Source of the DNA: LMUY01 sp964657445 | GTDB lineage: Bacteria > Pseudomonadota > Alphaproteobacteria > Acetobacterales > Acetobacteraceae | Assembly (NCBI GenBank): GCA_964657445.1 | Contig: CAZZVB010000095.1 | Span: 1 to 16,391, forward strand | Direction of reading: 5' to 3' | DNA: 16,391 bases | Part shown: positions 6,912 to 14,832 of the stretch, piece after piece | Position numbering within the stretch: position 1 is the first letter of the stretch | How the letters are laid out: every line of letters begins with the position of its first letter | Notes under the pieces: model-generated | The model's database searches: none | What the model was told of the DNA's origin: nothing | Seen by the model: the letters and a program-made list of their open reading frames with translations, nothing else | Program-made: the position numbers and the translations under genes

Positions 6912-8969
6912 ATGAATAAACTTCTCCAGCTCGGCCGCACCTACGCGCCTGGCACGGACGTAGGCCTTGCCTTCGGCATGGTGATGCTGCTGGCCGTGCT
7001 GGTCATCCCGCTGCCCACCCTGCTGCTCGACATGGGGCTGGCGGTTTCGATCACGGCCTCCGTGCTCGTCCTGATGGTCGCGCTATTCCTTCGGCGTCCG
7101 CTCGATTTCACCTCGTTCCCGACCCTGCTTCTGTTGACCACCCTGCTGCGGCTCTCGCTCAACGTCGCGACGACAAGGCTGATCCTAAGTCATGGCAGTG
7201 AGGGCGCGCTCGCAGCCGGGCACGTGGTGGCGGCGTTCGGCGGCTTCCTGATGGGCGGCGACGTGGTGATCGGGGTGATCCTGTTCGCGATCCTCCTCGT
7301 CGTGAACTTCATGGTCATCACCAAAGGCTCCGGCCGCATCGCGGAAGTCGCCGCCCGCTTCAGCCTCGATGCCATGCCAGGCAAGCAGATGGCGATCGAC
7401 GCCGACCTGTCCGCCGGGCTGATCAACGAGGCCAAGGCGCGCACCCGCCGGAAGGAGCTGGAGGAGGAGAGCGGGTTTTACGGCGCCATGGACGGTGCGG
7501 CCAAGTTCGTCCGCGGCGACGCCATCGCCGGGCTGCTGATCACCTGCATCAACATCTTCGGCGGGTTCGCCATCGGCCTGATCCGCCACGGCATGCCGTT
7601 CGCCGACGCGGCCGCGACCTTCACCACGCTGTCGGTGGGCGACGGGCTGGTGTCGCAAATACCGGCTTTGCTGGTGTCCACCGCGGCCGGGATCGTGGTC
7701 ACCAAGGGCGGCATGGAGGGTGCGGCCGACGCGGTGCTGATGCGCCAGCTCGGCGGCAGCCCGAAGCCGCTGGCGATGGCTGCCGCCGCCGCCGCCGCGC
7801 TGGCGTTGATGCCCGGCCTGCCGCTGCTACCGTTCCTGGCGGTTTCCGGACTGGCCGGCGGCGGCGCGTGGTGGCGCTGGAAACACCCGCCATTGCCCGC
7901 GGGGGACGTTGCAGCCAAACCGCCTCCGCCATCGGAGCCGCCCATGTCCGACGCGCTGCGGATGGACACCGTCCGGCTGGAACTAGGCTACGGGCTGCTC
8001 GCCCTGGCCGGCGGCGACACGCCCCGGCTGACCGAACAGATCAAGGGTCTGCGGCGGGCCATCGCGGTGGAGATGGGCTTCGTGCTGCCCCCCGTCCGCA
8101 TCCAGGACAATATGCAGCTGGGCGCGGACATCTACTCGATCCGGATCAAGGAGATCGAGGCTGGCCGCGGCGAACTTCGCCCCACCCAGGTCCTGGTGAT
8201 GGACCCGAAAGGCGGTGTGCCGCCCTTCCAGGGCGAGAGCACGACCGAGCCGACGTTCGGCCTGCCCGCCATGTGGGTCGAGCCATCCCGCCGGGATGAA
8301 GCGATGGCGCGCGGCTGCACGGTGGTGGACCCGCCCTCCGTGCTGACCACCCACATCACGGAGATCGTCCGCGACAGCATGGCGGAACTGCTGTCCTACG
8401 CGGAGACGCAGAAGCTGCTCGATGAACTGCCGCGCGAGCAGCAGAAGCTCGTTGGCGATCTGATTCCCTCGCAGATCAGCGTCGGCGGCGTGCAACGCGT
8501 TCTGCAGGCGCTGCTGGCGGAGCGGGTGTCGATACGCGACCTGCCGACCGTGCTGGAAGGCATCGCCGAGGCGTGCGGCGGGCAGGGCAGGCCGATCGGA
8601 CAGATCGTCGCCCACGTCCGCGCCCGGCTGGCCCGGCAGATCAGCAACAGCCATGTCGGCCCCGACGGCTATATCCCGCTCGTCACGCTGTCGCCGGAGT
8701 GGGAGCTGGCGTTTGCCGAGAGCCTGGTCGGCCCGGCGGACGACCGCCAGTTGGCCATGGCCCCATCCAAACTGGGCGACTTCATGGCCCGGCTGCGCAG
8801 CACCTTCGATGCCGCCCAGGCAGTGGGCGAAATGCCGGTGCTGCTCGCCTCCGGCGGGATCCGTGCGCATTTGCGGGCGGTGGTGGAGCGGATCAGGCCG
8901 GCAACGCCGGTGCTCGCGCAGGCAGAAATCTATCCGCGGGCAAGGATAAGGACGGTTGGCACGGTGTGA
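6912..8969 (+). CDS. flhA: Flagellar type III export gate protein FlhA
   Basis: FlhA is the large export-gate protein of the flagellar secretion system; its cytoplasmic ring receives chaperone-substrate complexes. The 685-residue product matches the family length. The N-terminal half has about eight membrane segments, with early ones at about 17-35, 38-60, 70-93 and 105-135. The FHIPEP signature RIAEVAARFSLDAMPGKQMA is at 142-161, then the conserved loop FYGAMDGAAKFVRGDAIAG (189-207) and SQIPALLVSTAAGIVVTKGG (248-267). A Pro-rich linker at about 326-345 precedes the soluble C-terminal domain, which includes the SYAETQKLLDELP region. The start ATG at 6912 has no visible Shine-Dalgarno sequence, because the bases before it belong to the palindromic element. 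No flhB, fliR or fliQ is seen nearby. Confidence 0.97.
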   Translation: MNKLLQLGRTYAPGTDVGLAFGMVMLLAVLVIPLPTLLLDMGLAVSITASVLVLMVALFLRRPLDFTSFPTLLLLTTLLRLSLNVATTRLILSHGSEGALAAGHVVAAFGGFLMGGDVVIGVILFAILLVVNFMVITKGSGRIAEVAARFSLDAMPGKQMAIDADLSAGLINEAKARTRRKELEEESGFYGAMDGAAKFVRGDAIAGLLITCINIFGGFAIGLIRHGMPFADAAATFTTLSVGDGLVSQIPALLVSTAAGIVVTKGGMEGAADAVLMRQLGGSPKPLAMAAAAAAALALMPGLPLLPFLAVSGLAGGGAWWRWKHPPLPAGDVAAKPPPPSEPPMSDALRMDTVRLELGYGLLALAGGDTPRLTEQIKGLRRAIAVEMGFVLPPVRIQDNMQLGADIYSIRIKEIEAGRGELRPTQVLVMDPKGGVPPFQGESTTEPTFGLPAMWVEPSRRDEAMARGCTVVDPPSVLTTHITEIVRDSMAELLSYAETQKLLDELPREQQKLVGDLIPSQISVGGVQRVLQALLAERVSIRDLPTVLEGIAEACGGQGRPIGQIVAHVRARLARQISNSHVGPDGYIPLVTLSPEWELAFAESLVGPADDRQLAMAPSKLGDFMARLRSTFDAAQAVGEMPVLLASGGIRAHLRAVVERIRPATPVLAQAEIYPRARIRTVGTV

Positions 8970-8979
8970 GACTCTGGCC

Positions 8980-9004
8980 CCCGCATAGCGCCGCGCAATG
9001 CGGG
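8980..9004. terminator. Hairpin between convergent flhA and DUF4175 genes
   Basis: CCCGCAT at 8980-8986 pairs perfectly with ATGCGGG at 8998-9004. After one A/A mismatch the stem can continue with GCG/CGC around a CCG loop. It lies 10 bases after the flhA stop and 13 bases before the stop of the opposing gene, the usual place for a shared terminator. There is no T-run on either strand, so if it ends transcription it is not a classical intrinsic terminator. Confidence 0.5.
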
Positions 9005-9017
9005 AGCGGCAGGCCGG

Positions 9018-11543
9018 TCAGTACGCCTTCAACAGCCGGTCGATATACTCCAACTCGCCCGGTGGCCGAGTCCGCTCGCCCCCACGCTTGCGCAATTCCG
9101 CTTGCAGCTCGCGCGTGCGGGCTTGTTCCATCTGGTCGGGCACGTGCACGTCGCCGCCGTCCGCGCGGCCGGAGGTGCCGTCCTTGGTCGGGCGGCCGAG
9201 CGGGTCGCGCGGCACGTCGGCCTGCTGATCGCCGGGCTGGCCGTCCTCGCCGTTCTGGGCGTCGCGGTCGCCGCGGCCGTTGCCCATCTGGTCGTCGCCC
9301 TGGCCGTCATCCTGCGACATCTGGTCGCCGGGTCCGTTGCCATCGCCTTCACCTTCGCCGGGCTGCACGGAGATGCCGAGCGACTGCGCCATCTGCTGGC
9401 TCATCTGCTGCTGGCCTTTTTGCAGCGCGTCGATCGCGCGTTGCTGCGCCTGGCCGGCAGCCTTGTCGTTGCCCGTGCCGAGCGCCTGACCGGCCTGGTC
9501 CATGGCGATGTCGGCCTGGCCGAGCGCGTCGGGGATCTTGCCCGTCAAATCGGCGAAGTTCTGCATCATCTCGCCCAGCGCGCGGCGCAACGCCTTCTGC
9601 TGCTTGCCATCCGTGTCGCGGCCGGTTTTGTCAGCGGCCTTGTCCTGGGCGCCGTCGCGCTCCGTGGCCCGCTGCTTCATGACGCCTTCCCGCTGCACCA
9701 TGTCCTCGGCGGCGCCCATCTGCTGCTGGCCGCGCTGGCGCTGCTGCCGTGCCTGCTGCCGGTCACCGCTGGGGTTCGCCTCGGCCTGCTTCAACTGCTC
9801 CAGCATCTGTTCGAGCTGCTGCAGCTTCTCCTGCGCCTCGTCCATGCGGCCAGCGCGCGCCGCGTCCTGCATCTGCTGCGCCAGCTTGTCGAAATCCTGC
9901 TGATTCAGCGTGCGCGTGGACGGATCGAACGGCATCAGCGTGCCATCCTTGCGCGCCTTCTCCGCCAGCGCTTGCAGATGCTTCTGGATCTCGCGGCGGA
10001 GCGCATCCGCCTTCTTGTCCATCTCCGTCTTGTCGCCCTTCTGCACCGCGTTCTTCAGCGCGTCGCGTGCCGCCTGCACCGCCTGCGCCGTACGGGCCAC
10101 CGCGTCATCCTCGAGTTGCAGCGCCAGCGCCCACAGCCGGGCCTGTGCCTGCGCGATGTCGGCCGGCGCATTGCTGCGCGCGAGCAATGAAGCCGTGCTG
10201 CTCAGCGCCAGAAAGACGCCGGTATTGTTGTCGAACGCGTCCGGCGCTTCCGCCAGCGCCTGCAAGTCGGCCGCTGCATCTCCGTTGGCGTCCGGCGCCA
10301 GGGTAAGACGCTTGCGGATGTCGATCACCGCCCGGGCGAGCGGGTTCTTGAACGCGCGTTCCGGCAGGACGAACTCCGCATCGGCACTCGCCGCCTTATG
10401 ACCCGGCGCGTCCTTGGCGACCAGCCTGGCGATCACCGGCAGACCGGCCCAGGGATTGGCCGTCAGGTCCTGCACGGCAGCGCCATGCGCCTGCTTCGGC
10501 GGGTTGCTCGGCAGCGGGATGTTGACGGTGATCGGGTCCGCTGCCGGCCGGTCCTTGAGCCGCAATTCGGCCTGCAGCGACGCCACGCCGTAATCGTCGG
10601 TCACGGTCCAGGGCAACCGCGTCTGCAGCCGCCGCGTGCCACGCGGCGACCCGGGCGGCGACGCCCATGCCACGGTCGGCGGCGCATCGGGGATCACCGA
10701 CACCTGCCAGTGCCCCAGCTCCCGCCCGCGGCGGCGCACGACCAGGTCGCCATCCTGCGATATGTCCCGGTCGGCCTGCCAGCTTGCGGTATCCAGCGTC
10801 GCGAACGCGGTCGCTGCGCCGCCATACTCCATAGACGGCGCAACGGTGCCGCCGGTGAGGCTGACTGTCAGGTGTGCACCCGCCGGGATGGTGACGGCCT
10901 GGGTTGCCGGGTGCAGGAAGACGGGCGGTTGCCCGGTGTAGGATGGCGGCGTCAGCCATGCCTGCAGTTCCGGCTCCGGAACCGGTGTCCCCTGCGGCAG
11001 GCCTGGCCAGACGGAGCGCAGCAGCCGGCCCGGCGCCTCCGCCCCGGCAACAACCAGCCCTACGACGAGCAGCACGCCCAGTGCCGCCCGCGTCGCCCGC
11101 ACGTCCAATTGCGGTATGCCGGGGTGCGGCCAGCCGACCCGCAGCCGCGCCACCTGCGCCGCCGCCCGCTCGAGATGCGCCTGCCAGAGTGCGGATCCGG
11201 CGGCATCGGCATTCGCGGGCGTGTCGTCGATCACCACCAGCGGCCGGTGGCGCAATCCCGTCGCGCGTTCCAGCCGCCGGTCCACTTCGGCGTCGCTCGG
11301 GCGGTCTAGCGGGCGGAGGCCGCGCACAAGCAGCGCGACCATGCTGGCGATCACGGCAACGTTCAGCCCGATATGCCACCAGCCCGGCAGCAACGAAGGC
11401 AGGTTGAACAGCGACGCGGCCAGCCAAAGGCCGATCAGCGCGAAGGCGGGCCAAAGCGCCGGCCAGATACGCTCAAACCAAAGCACCCGGCGTGCATGGG
11501 CGCGCCGCCGGGCGATCCGCGACCGCAGCTCCGCCGGGCTCAT
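9018..11543 (-). CDS. TIGR02302/DUF4175 family membrane-anchored protein of unknown function
   Basis: This belongs to a large alphaproteobacterial family (TIGR02302, DUF4175) with no established function. ATG 11543 overlaps the lysA stop as ATGA and gives an 841-residue product. An in-frame start at 11621 lies inside lysA and would add 26 unconvincing residues. The N-terminus is basic, then come two hydrophobic segments at about 19-43 and 49-68, and a third near 147-167 (LGVLLVVGLVVAGA). The middle (about 180-420) looks like beta-rich extracytoplasmic domains, with PSYTGQPPVFL and DDYGVASLQAELRLKD. From about 470 the protein is mostly helical and extremely rich in Gln, Lys, Asp and Ala, with likely coiled coils. 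A Gly/Asp/Gln-rich disordered stretch precedes the conserved end RELQAELRKRGGERTRPPGE ... YIDRLLKAY. Coupling to lysA matches the usual neighbourhood, but the link to lysine synthesis is not understood. Confidence 0.85.
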   Translation of the reverse strand: MSPAELRSRIARRRAHARRVLWFERIWPALWPAFALIGLWLAASLFNLPSLLPGWWHIGLNVAVIASMVALLVRGLRPLDRPSDAEVDRRLERATGLRHRPLVVIDDTPANADAAGSALWQAHLERAAAQVARLRVGWPHPGIPQLDVRATRAALGVLLVVGLVVAGAEAPGRLLRSVWPGLPQGTPVPEPELQAWLTPPSYTGQPPVFLHPATQAVTIPAGAHLTVSLTGGTVAPSMEYGGAATAFATLDTASWQADRDISQDGDLVVRRRGRELGHWQVSVIPDAPPTVAWASPPGSPRGTRRLQTRLPWTVTDDYGVASLQAELRLKDRPAADPITVNIPLPSNPPKQAHGAAVQDLTANPWAGLPVIARLVAKDAPGHKAASADAEFVLPERAFKNPLARAVIDIRKRLTLAPDANGDAAADLQALAEAPDAFDNNTGVFLALSSTASLLARSNAPADIAQAQARLWALALQLEDDAVARTAQAVQAARDALKNAVQKGDKTEMDKKADALRREIQKHLQALAEKARKDGTLMPFDPSTRTLNQQDFDKLAQQMQDAARAGRMDEAQEKLQQLEQMLEQLKQAEANPSGDRQQARQQRQRGQQQMGAAEDMVQREGVMKQRATERDGAQDKAADKTGRDTDGKQQKALRRALGEMMQNFADLTGKIPDALGQADIAMDQAGQALGTGNDKAAGQAQQRAIDALQKGQQQMSQQMAQSLGISVQPGEGEGDGNGPGDQMSQDDGQGDDQMGNGRGDRDAQNGEDGQPGDQQADVPRDPLGRPTKDGTSGRADGGDVHVPDQMEQARTRELQAELRKRGGERTRPPGELEYIDRLLKAY

Positions 11544-12874
11544 GCGGGGGTGATCCAGGCGGGGATGATCTCGGACGCCCACATCGCCTCGACCGGCTGA
11601 CGCGGGCGAATGACGGTCCAACGGTCACCGTCAACCATCACCTGGGCCGCGAGCGGCCGGGCGTTATAGGTGGAGCTCATGACAGAACCATATGCACCTG
11701 TATCCAGGATCGCCACCCGCGCGTTCGCTGCCAAGTTCGGCAGGGATCGTTGTCGCGCAAAGGTGTCCCCGGTTTCACAGACCGGCCCGACCACGTCGGT
11801 GGGCGAGCAGGCGGCTGCCGCATCGGCCGGACTGATGGGCACGATGCCGTGCCAGGCGTCATACAGCGAGGGCCGCAGCAGATCGTTCATCGCGGCGTCC
11901 AGAACGGTGAAGCGCCGGCCGGCGGTGGTCTTGGTCAGCACGACGCTGGCGAGCAGCAGCCCGGCCGGCCCTGCCAGCCAGCGCCCGGGTTCGATCATCA
12001 GTTCCAGCCCCATGCCGCCGAGCGCGCCCGAAATCGCGCCAGCGAAGGCGGCCGGCGAGCCTTCCACCTCGTCGCGGTAGCTGATCCCCAATCCGCCGCC
12101 GCAATCCACCCGGGTGACGACGTGGCCCGCGTCGCGCAGGGACCGCACGAGATCGGCCACCTTGGCGTAGGCGGCGCGATAGGGGGCCATGGCGGCGATC
12201 TGGCTGCCGATATGCAAGGCCAGGCCGACCGGCCGGATGCCCGGGAGCCCGGCGGCATGGGCGTACAGCGCAGCGGCTGCGTCCAGCCCGACGCCGAATT
12301 TGTTGTCGGCGCGGCCTGTGGTGATCTTCGCATGCGTCCCCGCATCCACGTCGGGGTTTATCCGCAATGCCACGGACATGACCTTGCCTGCGGTGGACGC
12401 TGCCTGCGACAGCATCGCCAGTTCTTCCGCGCTTTCGACGTTCACCTGGGCGATTCCGGCCTCGGCCGCCGCCCGCAATTCGGCCGGTTGCTTGCCCACG
12501 CCGGAGAAGACGATGTGGGCCGGGGGAATGCCGGCACGCAGCGCGCGCTGCATCTCGCCGCCACTGACCACATCGGCCCCGGCGCCGCCGGCGGCCATGA
12601 CCGCAAGCACCGCCAAATGATCGTTAGCCTTCACAGCATAGTGAACATGGGCGCCGATCGGATCGAAGATGGCACGAAGCTGCGCCAAACGATCCCGCAG
12701 CGTATTGGCCGAGATCACCCAGCAAGGCGTGCCCACCTGATCGCAGATTGCCTGAAGCGGCACGCCATCCAGCACTAAACCATCGAGAACATGCATTTTT
12801 AGACCAGGGCGGCGCGCCAGCAATTCTTGCAGGTCCGGTTCGGTCAAGTCAGTGCTCACTAAATGTTCCGGCAT
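11540..12874 (-). CDS. lysA: Diaminopimelate decarboxylase
   Basis: LysA is a cytoplasmic PLP enzyme that converts meso-diaminopimelate to L-lysine, the last step of the DAP pathway. The 444-residue product shows the fold type III features in order: VHYAVKAN with the likely PLP lysine Lys82, GLALHIGSQI, DCGGGLGISY (glycine-rich phosphate-binding loop), LMIEPGRWLAG, GPVCETGDTFARQR with the active-site Cys, and GAYGSVMSSTYNARP near the end. A leader of about 25 residues precedes HVLDGLVLDG. ATG 12874 is supported by AGGAAG, which on the + strand is CTTCCT at 12882-12887. The gene leads a - strand pair with the DUF4175 gene. argH, which often lies upstream in related genomes, is not here; instead a porin gene is divergent. 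Confidence 0.96.
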   Translation of the reverse strand: MPEHLVSTDLTEPDLQELLARRPGLKMHVLDGLVLDGVPLQAICDQVGTPCWVISANTLRDRLAQLRAIFDPIGAHVHYAVKANDHLAVLAVMAAGGAGADVVSGGEMQRALRAGIPPAHIVFSGVGKQPAELRAAAEAGIAQVNVESAEELAMLSQAASTAGKVMSVALRINPDVDAGTHAKITTGRADNKFGVGLDAAAALYAHAAGLPGIRPVGLALHIGSQIAAMAPYRAAYAKVADLVRSLRDAGHVVTRVDCGGGLGISYRDEVEGSPAAFAGAISGALGGMGLELMIEPGRWLAGPAGLLLASVVLTKTTAGRRFTVLDAAMNDLLRPSLYDAWHGIVPISPADAAAACSPTDVVGPVCETGDTFARQRSLPNLAANARVAILDTGAYGSVMSSTYNARPLAAQVMVDGDRWTVIRPRQPVEAMWASEIIPAWITPA

Positions 12875-12886
12875 TCCTTGACTTCC

Positions 12887-12906
12887 TAACCACGGCTTCG
12901 CGGTTA
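12887..12906. promoter_or_regulatory. Inverted repeat in the lysA leader
   Basis: TAACC (12887-12891) and GGTTA (12902-12906) are perfect inverted copies. With one mismatch the stem extends by CG/CG to a four-base loop. It lies 13-32 bases before the lysA start and touches the lysA ribosome site (12882-12887). It could be an operator or a leader hairpin limiting lysA translation. No regulator can be named. Confidence 0.35.
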
Positions 12907-12925
12907 ACCTAAGCTGTTGTTTGCG

Positions 12926-12958
12926 GGTGACAGTCGGTGCGGCGTCACCGGGCTGTCA
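12926..12958. promoter_or_regulatory. Two overlapping, mutually exclusive inverted repeats
   Basis: GGTGAC (12926-12931) is inverted as GTCACC (12944-12949). The overlapping TGACAG (12928-12933) is inverted as CTGTCA (12953-12958), and this second stem gains two more pairs if a G-T pair is allowed. Both structures need the same TGAC, so only one can form at a time. They sit between lysA and porin, just upstream of a TTGACA box. They may be protein-binding half-sites or an RNA switch-like structure, or chance in GC-rich DNA. Confidence 0.3.
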
Positions 12959-12963
12959 TGTGT

Positions 12964-12996
12964 TTGACACTTCAGCCAAAATCCCCGCTGGCTACC
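12964..12996 (+). promoter_or_regulatory. Candidate sigma-70-type promoter for the porin gene
   Basis: TTGACA at 12964-12969 is a perfect -35 consensus, 59 bases before the porin ATG. The expected -10 window 16-20 bases later reads GCTGGCTACC, which contains no good TATAAT match; GGCTAC at 12990-12995 is the closest but at long spacing. The assignment therefore rests on the -35 box and location. Confidence 0.35.
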
Positions 12997-13028
12997 AAGC
13001 CCCCGTTCAGACGGATTGGGGTCTTGTC

Positions 13029-14768
13029 ATGCATCGTCACCAACGCCGCCGGGTCGTTTTGCTGGCAGCGACGTCCCTGCTTGCCGCAACCCCGGCCTGG
13101 GCGCAATCCGCCGACCAGATCAACGCCATCCAGGCCCAGATCCGCGCGCTCAACGCCGAACTGGCGAAGGTCAAGCGCGACATGGCCGCGAAGGACGCCG
13201 CCGTCCGCGCCGCGCGGGATGACGCCGCCAGGGCGCGCGCCACCGCCGAGCAGACGCAAACCACCGTCGCCAACCTGCCGCGGCCGGCTGGCTTCAAGGC
13301 CGGAAACGGGGCGCCCAGCGCGCCTTCGATCGGGATGTACGCGGCGCATCCGGACTATCCTTCGCCGAAGACGGATTGGACGTCGCTCAACTCCAGCCCG
13401 GTCACCGCAAGCGACCAGAAGGCGGGGGCAACCGGCTCCAAAGGCGAGTTCCACATCGGCGGCATCACCATCCAGCTGGGCGGTTTCCTGGAGGGGGCAG
13501 GCCTCTTCCGCACGCGCAATGAGGTCACGGACATCGCGTCCAACTTCAACACGGGCATCCCGCTGCCGCAGAGCCAAACGTATCACCAGGGCGAGTTCCG
13601 CGAGTCTGCGCGGCAGAGCCGGTTCGCTATCCTGCTGCATGGCGACATCGACGCGTCGCAGCGCGTGGCCGGGTATGCGGAGCTGGACCTGCAAGGGGCT
13701 GCGGGGACAGCGAACAGCAACGAGAGCAACAGCTACAATCCCCGCATCCGGCAAGCCTATGCAAGCTACGACAACGACGCGATCGGCCTGCACGTGCTCG
13801 CGGGCCAGGCGTGGAGCTTGGCGACGTTGTCCAAGGTCGGCGTAACGCCGCGCCAGGAAGACCTGCCGCTGACCATCGATCAGCAATATGTTCCCGGCTT
13901 CACCTGGAAGCGTCAGACGCAGTTCCGCGTCGCCGAGGATTTCGGCGGCAAATACTGGCTGGCCGCCTCTCTGGAAAGCCCGCAGACCACCTACTCGGTC
14001 GGCAGCAACGGCACGGGCGTCAATCTTGGCACGGTGAACTACAACAACCCTGGCATTTCGACGCTAGACCCCGGCCAGGCTTACAGCACGGACATCGCGC
14101 CGGACGTCATCGTCAAGGTGGCTGCCGATCCTGGCTATGGCCATTACGAGCTGTATGGCCTCGCCAGGTTTCAGCAGGACCGGGTCAGCGTCGTCGGCAA
14201 TGGCCATAACAACACACGGCTCGCCGGCGGCGTCGGCGGCGGCCTGATCCTGCCGATCCTGGGCGACAAGCTGAGCATCGAAGGGCGCGGCCTGGCCGGC
14301 TACGGCATCGGCAGCTATGGCACATCGCAACTGCCGGATGCGACGATCGGACCGAGCGGCGCGCCGGCGCCGTTGCCGGCGGTGCAGGCGCTGATCGGCG
14401 TCATTGGCCATCCCGTGCCCACGGTGGACCTCTACGGCTATGTCGGCACGGAGCAGACCGGCCGGAAATATTTCAACGTGGCCGGCAAGCCCTATGGCTA
14501 CGGCAACCCGCTCTATTCGAACGCCGGCTGCGACGTCGAGCTGAGCACGGCGACCTGCACAGCCAATACGTCGGGCATCGTGCAGGGCACCCTTGGCTAT
14601 TGGTGGCGGTTCCTGCAGGGGGATTTCGGCACGTTGCAGACCGGGTTGCAGTATTCTTACACACGCCGATCGATCTTCAGCGGCGTGACGGCGGCCGGCG
14701 GTGGCGGCAACCATTCCACGGACGACAACATGGTCTTCTTCAGCCTGCGCTACCTGCCGTTCCAGTGA
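13029..14768 (+). CDS. Outer-membrane porin with N-terminal coiled coil (DcaP-like)
   Basis: This is a predicted outer-membrane beta-barrel channel of 579 residues. ATG 13029 starts a clear signal peptide: basic MHRHQRRR, a hydrophobic core, and a cleavage site after ATPAWA (residue 25/26). An in-frame start at 12921 would bury the signal behind 36 residues, so I reject it. Residues about 28-80 form a periplasmic coiled coil (QINAIQAQIRALNAELAKVK), followed by a Pro/Ser linker. From about 145 the sequence alternates hydrophobic and polar residues with many Gly, Tyr and Phe, as in barrels (FHIGGITIQLGGFLEGAGLF, RFAILLHGDID). It ends with aromatic-rich MVFFSLRYLPFQ. Signal peptide, coiled coil and barrel in this order recall the DcaP porins (dicarboxylate uptake in Acinetobacter); the substrate here is unknown. 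Two Cys near the C-terminus could form a loop disulphide. Confidence 0.8.
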   Translation: MHRHQRRRVVLLAATSLLAATPAWAQSADQINAIQAQIRALNAELAKVKRDMAAKDAAVRAARDDAARARATAEQTQTTVANLPRPAGFKAGNGAPSAPSIGMYAAHPDYPSPKTDWTSLNSSPVTASDQKAGATGSKGEFHIGGITIQLGGFLEGAGLFRTRNEVTDIASNFNTGIPLPQSQTYHQGEFRESARQSRFAILLHGDIDASQRVAGYAELDLQGAAGTANSNESNSYNPRIRQAYASYDNDAIGLHVLAGQAWSLATLSKVGVTPRQEDLPLTIDQQYVPGFTWKRQTQFRVAEDFGGKYWLAASLESPQTTYSVGSNGTGVNLGTVNYNNPGISTLDPGQAYSTDIAPDVIVKVAADPGYGHYELYGLARFQQDRVSVVGNGHNNTRLAGGVGGGLILPILGDKLSIEGRGLAGYGIGSYGTSQLPDATIGPSGAPAPLPAVQALIGVIGHPVPTVDLYGYVGTEQTGRKYFNVAGKPYGYGNPLYSNAGCDVELSTATCTANTSGIVQGTLGYWWRFLQGDFGTLQTGLQYSYTRRSIFSGVTAAGGGGNHSTDDNMVFFSLRYLPFQ

Positions 14769-14770
14769 CG

Positions 14771-14802
14771 GCTGGCACAAAGCCTGCTGGCACAAAGCCT
14801 GC
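14771..14802 (+). repeat. 15-bp tandem duplication between porin and monooxygenase genes
   Basis: The unit GCTGGCACAAAGCCT occurs at 14771-14785 and again at 14786-14800 with no mismatch, followed by GC, the first two bases of a third copy. It starts 3 bases after the porin stop and fills half of the 64-base gap before the next gene. Each copy carries the promoter-like element annotated separately. Confidence 0.95.
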
Positions 14803-14803
14803 A
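14773..14803 (+). promoter_or_regulatory. Two tandem sigma-54-type (-24/-12) promoter elements
   Basis: Each repeat unit plus the following bases reads TGGCACAAAGCCTGC (14773-14787 and 14788-14802). This has GG and GC separated by exactly 10 bases, and matches the sigma-54 consensus TGGCACG-N4-TTGC except for A for G (tolerated) and C for the first T of TTGC. The downstream copy would start transcription near 14814, with GAGGA at 14821-14825 as ribosome site for the ATG at 14833. Activator sites would have to lie within the end of the porin gene. The match is by eye, with no experimental support. Confidence 0.5.
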
Positions 14804-14832
14804 AAGACGGCAATGCAACCGAGGACACACGC

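Noticed and set aside
7190..7215. GG-N10-GC spacing in TGGCAGTGAGGGCGC as a sigma-54 site
   Set aside because: It lies inside flhA and lacks the TTGC element and the C of TGGCAC; judged a chance match.
8968..8972. GACTC (CcrM methylation motif GANTC) at the flhA stop
   Set aside because: A five-base motif with one free position is expected many times by chance in a window of this length.
8573..9682. 369-codon Arg/Pro-rich open frame crossing the flhA end
   Set aside because: It runs across the end of flhA, the hairpin and the antisense of DUF4175; the composition is that of an out-of-frame GC-rich reading.
9102..10190. Long leucine-rich open frame on the + strand (362 codons)
   Set aside because: It is antisense to the Gln-rich C-terminal half of the DUF4175 gene; Gln codons read backwards give Leu. 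There is no ribosome site and no recognisable domain.
11544..11621. Earlier in-frame start for the DUF4175 gene
   Set aside because: The extra 26 residues lie inside lysA and look like shadow sequence; ATG 11543 gives the typical ATGA coupling.
11492..12778. 428-codon open frame on the + strand
   Set aside because: It lies opposite lysA, which has clear catalytic motifs. The composition (Gly, Arg, His rich) is typical of a shadow frame in GC-rich DNA.
12921..13028. Earlier in-frame start for the porin
   Set aside because: It would place 36 residues before a clear signal peptide that begins with ATG 13029.
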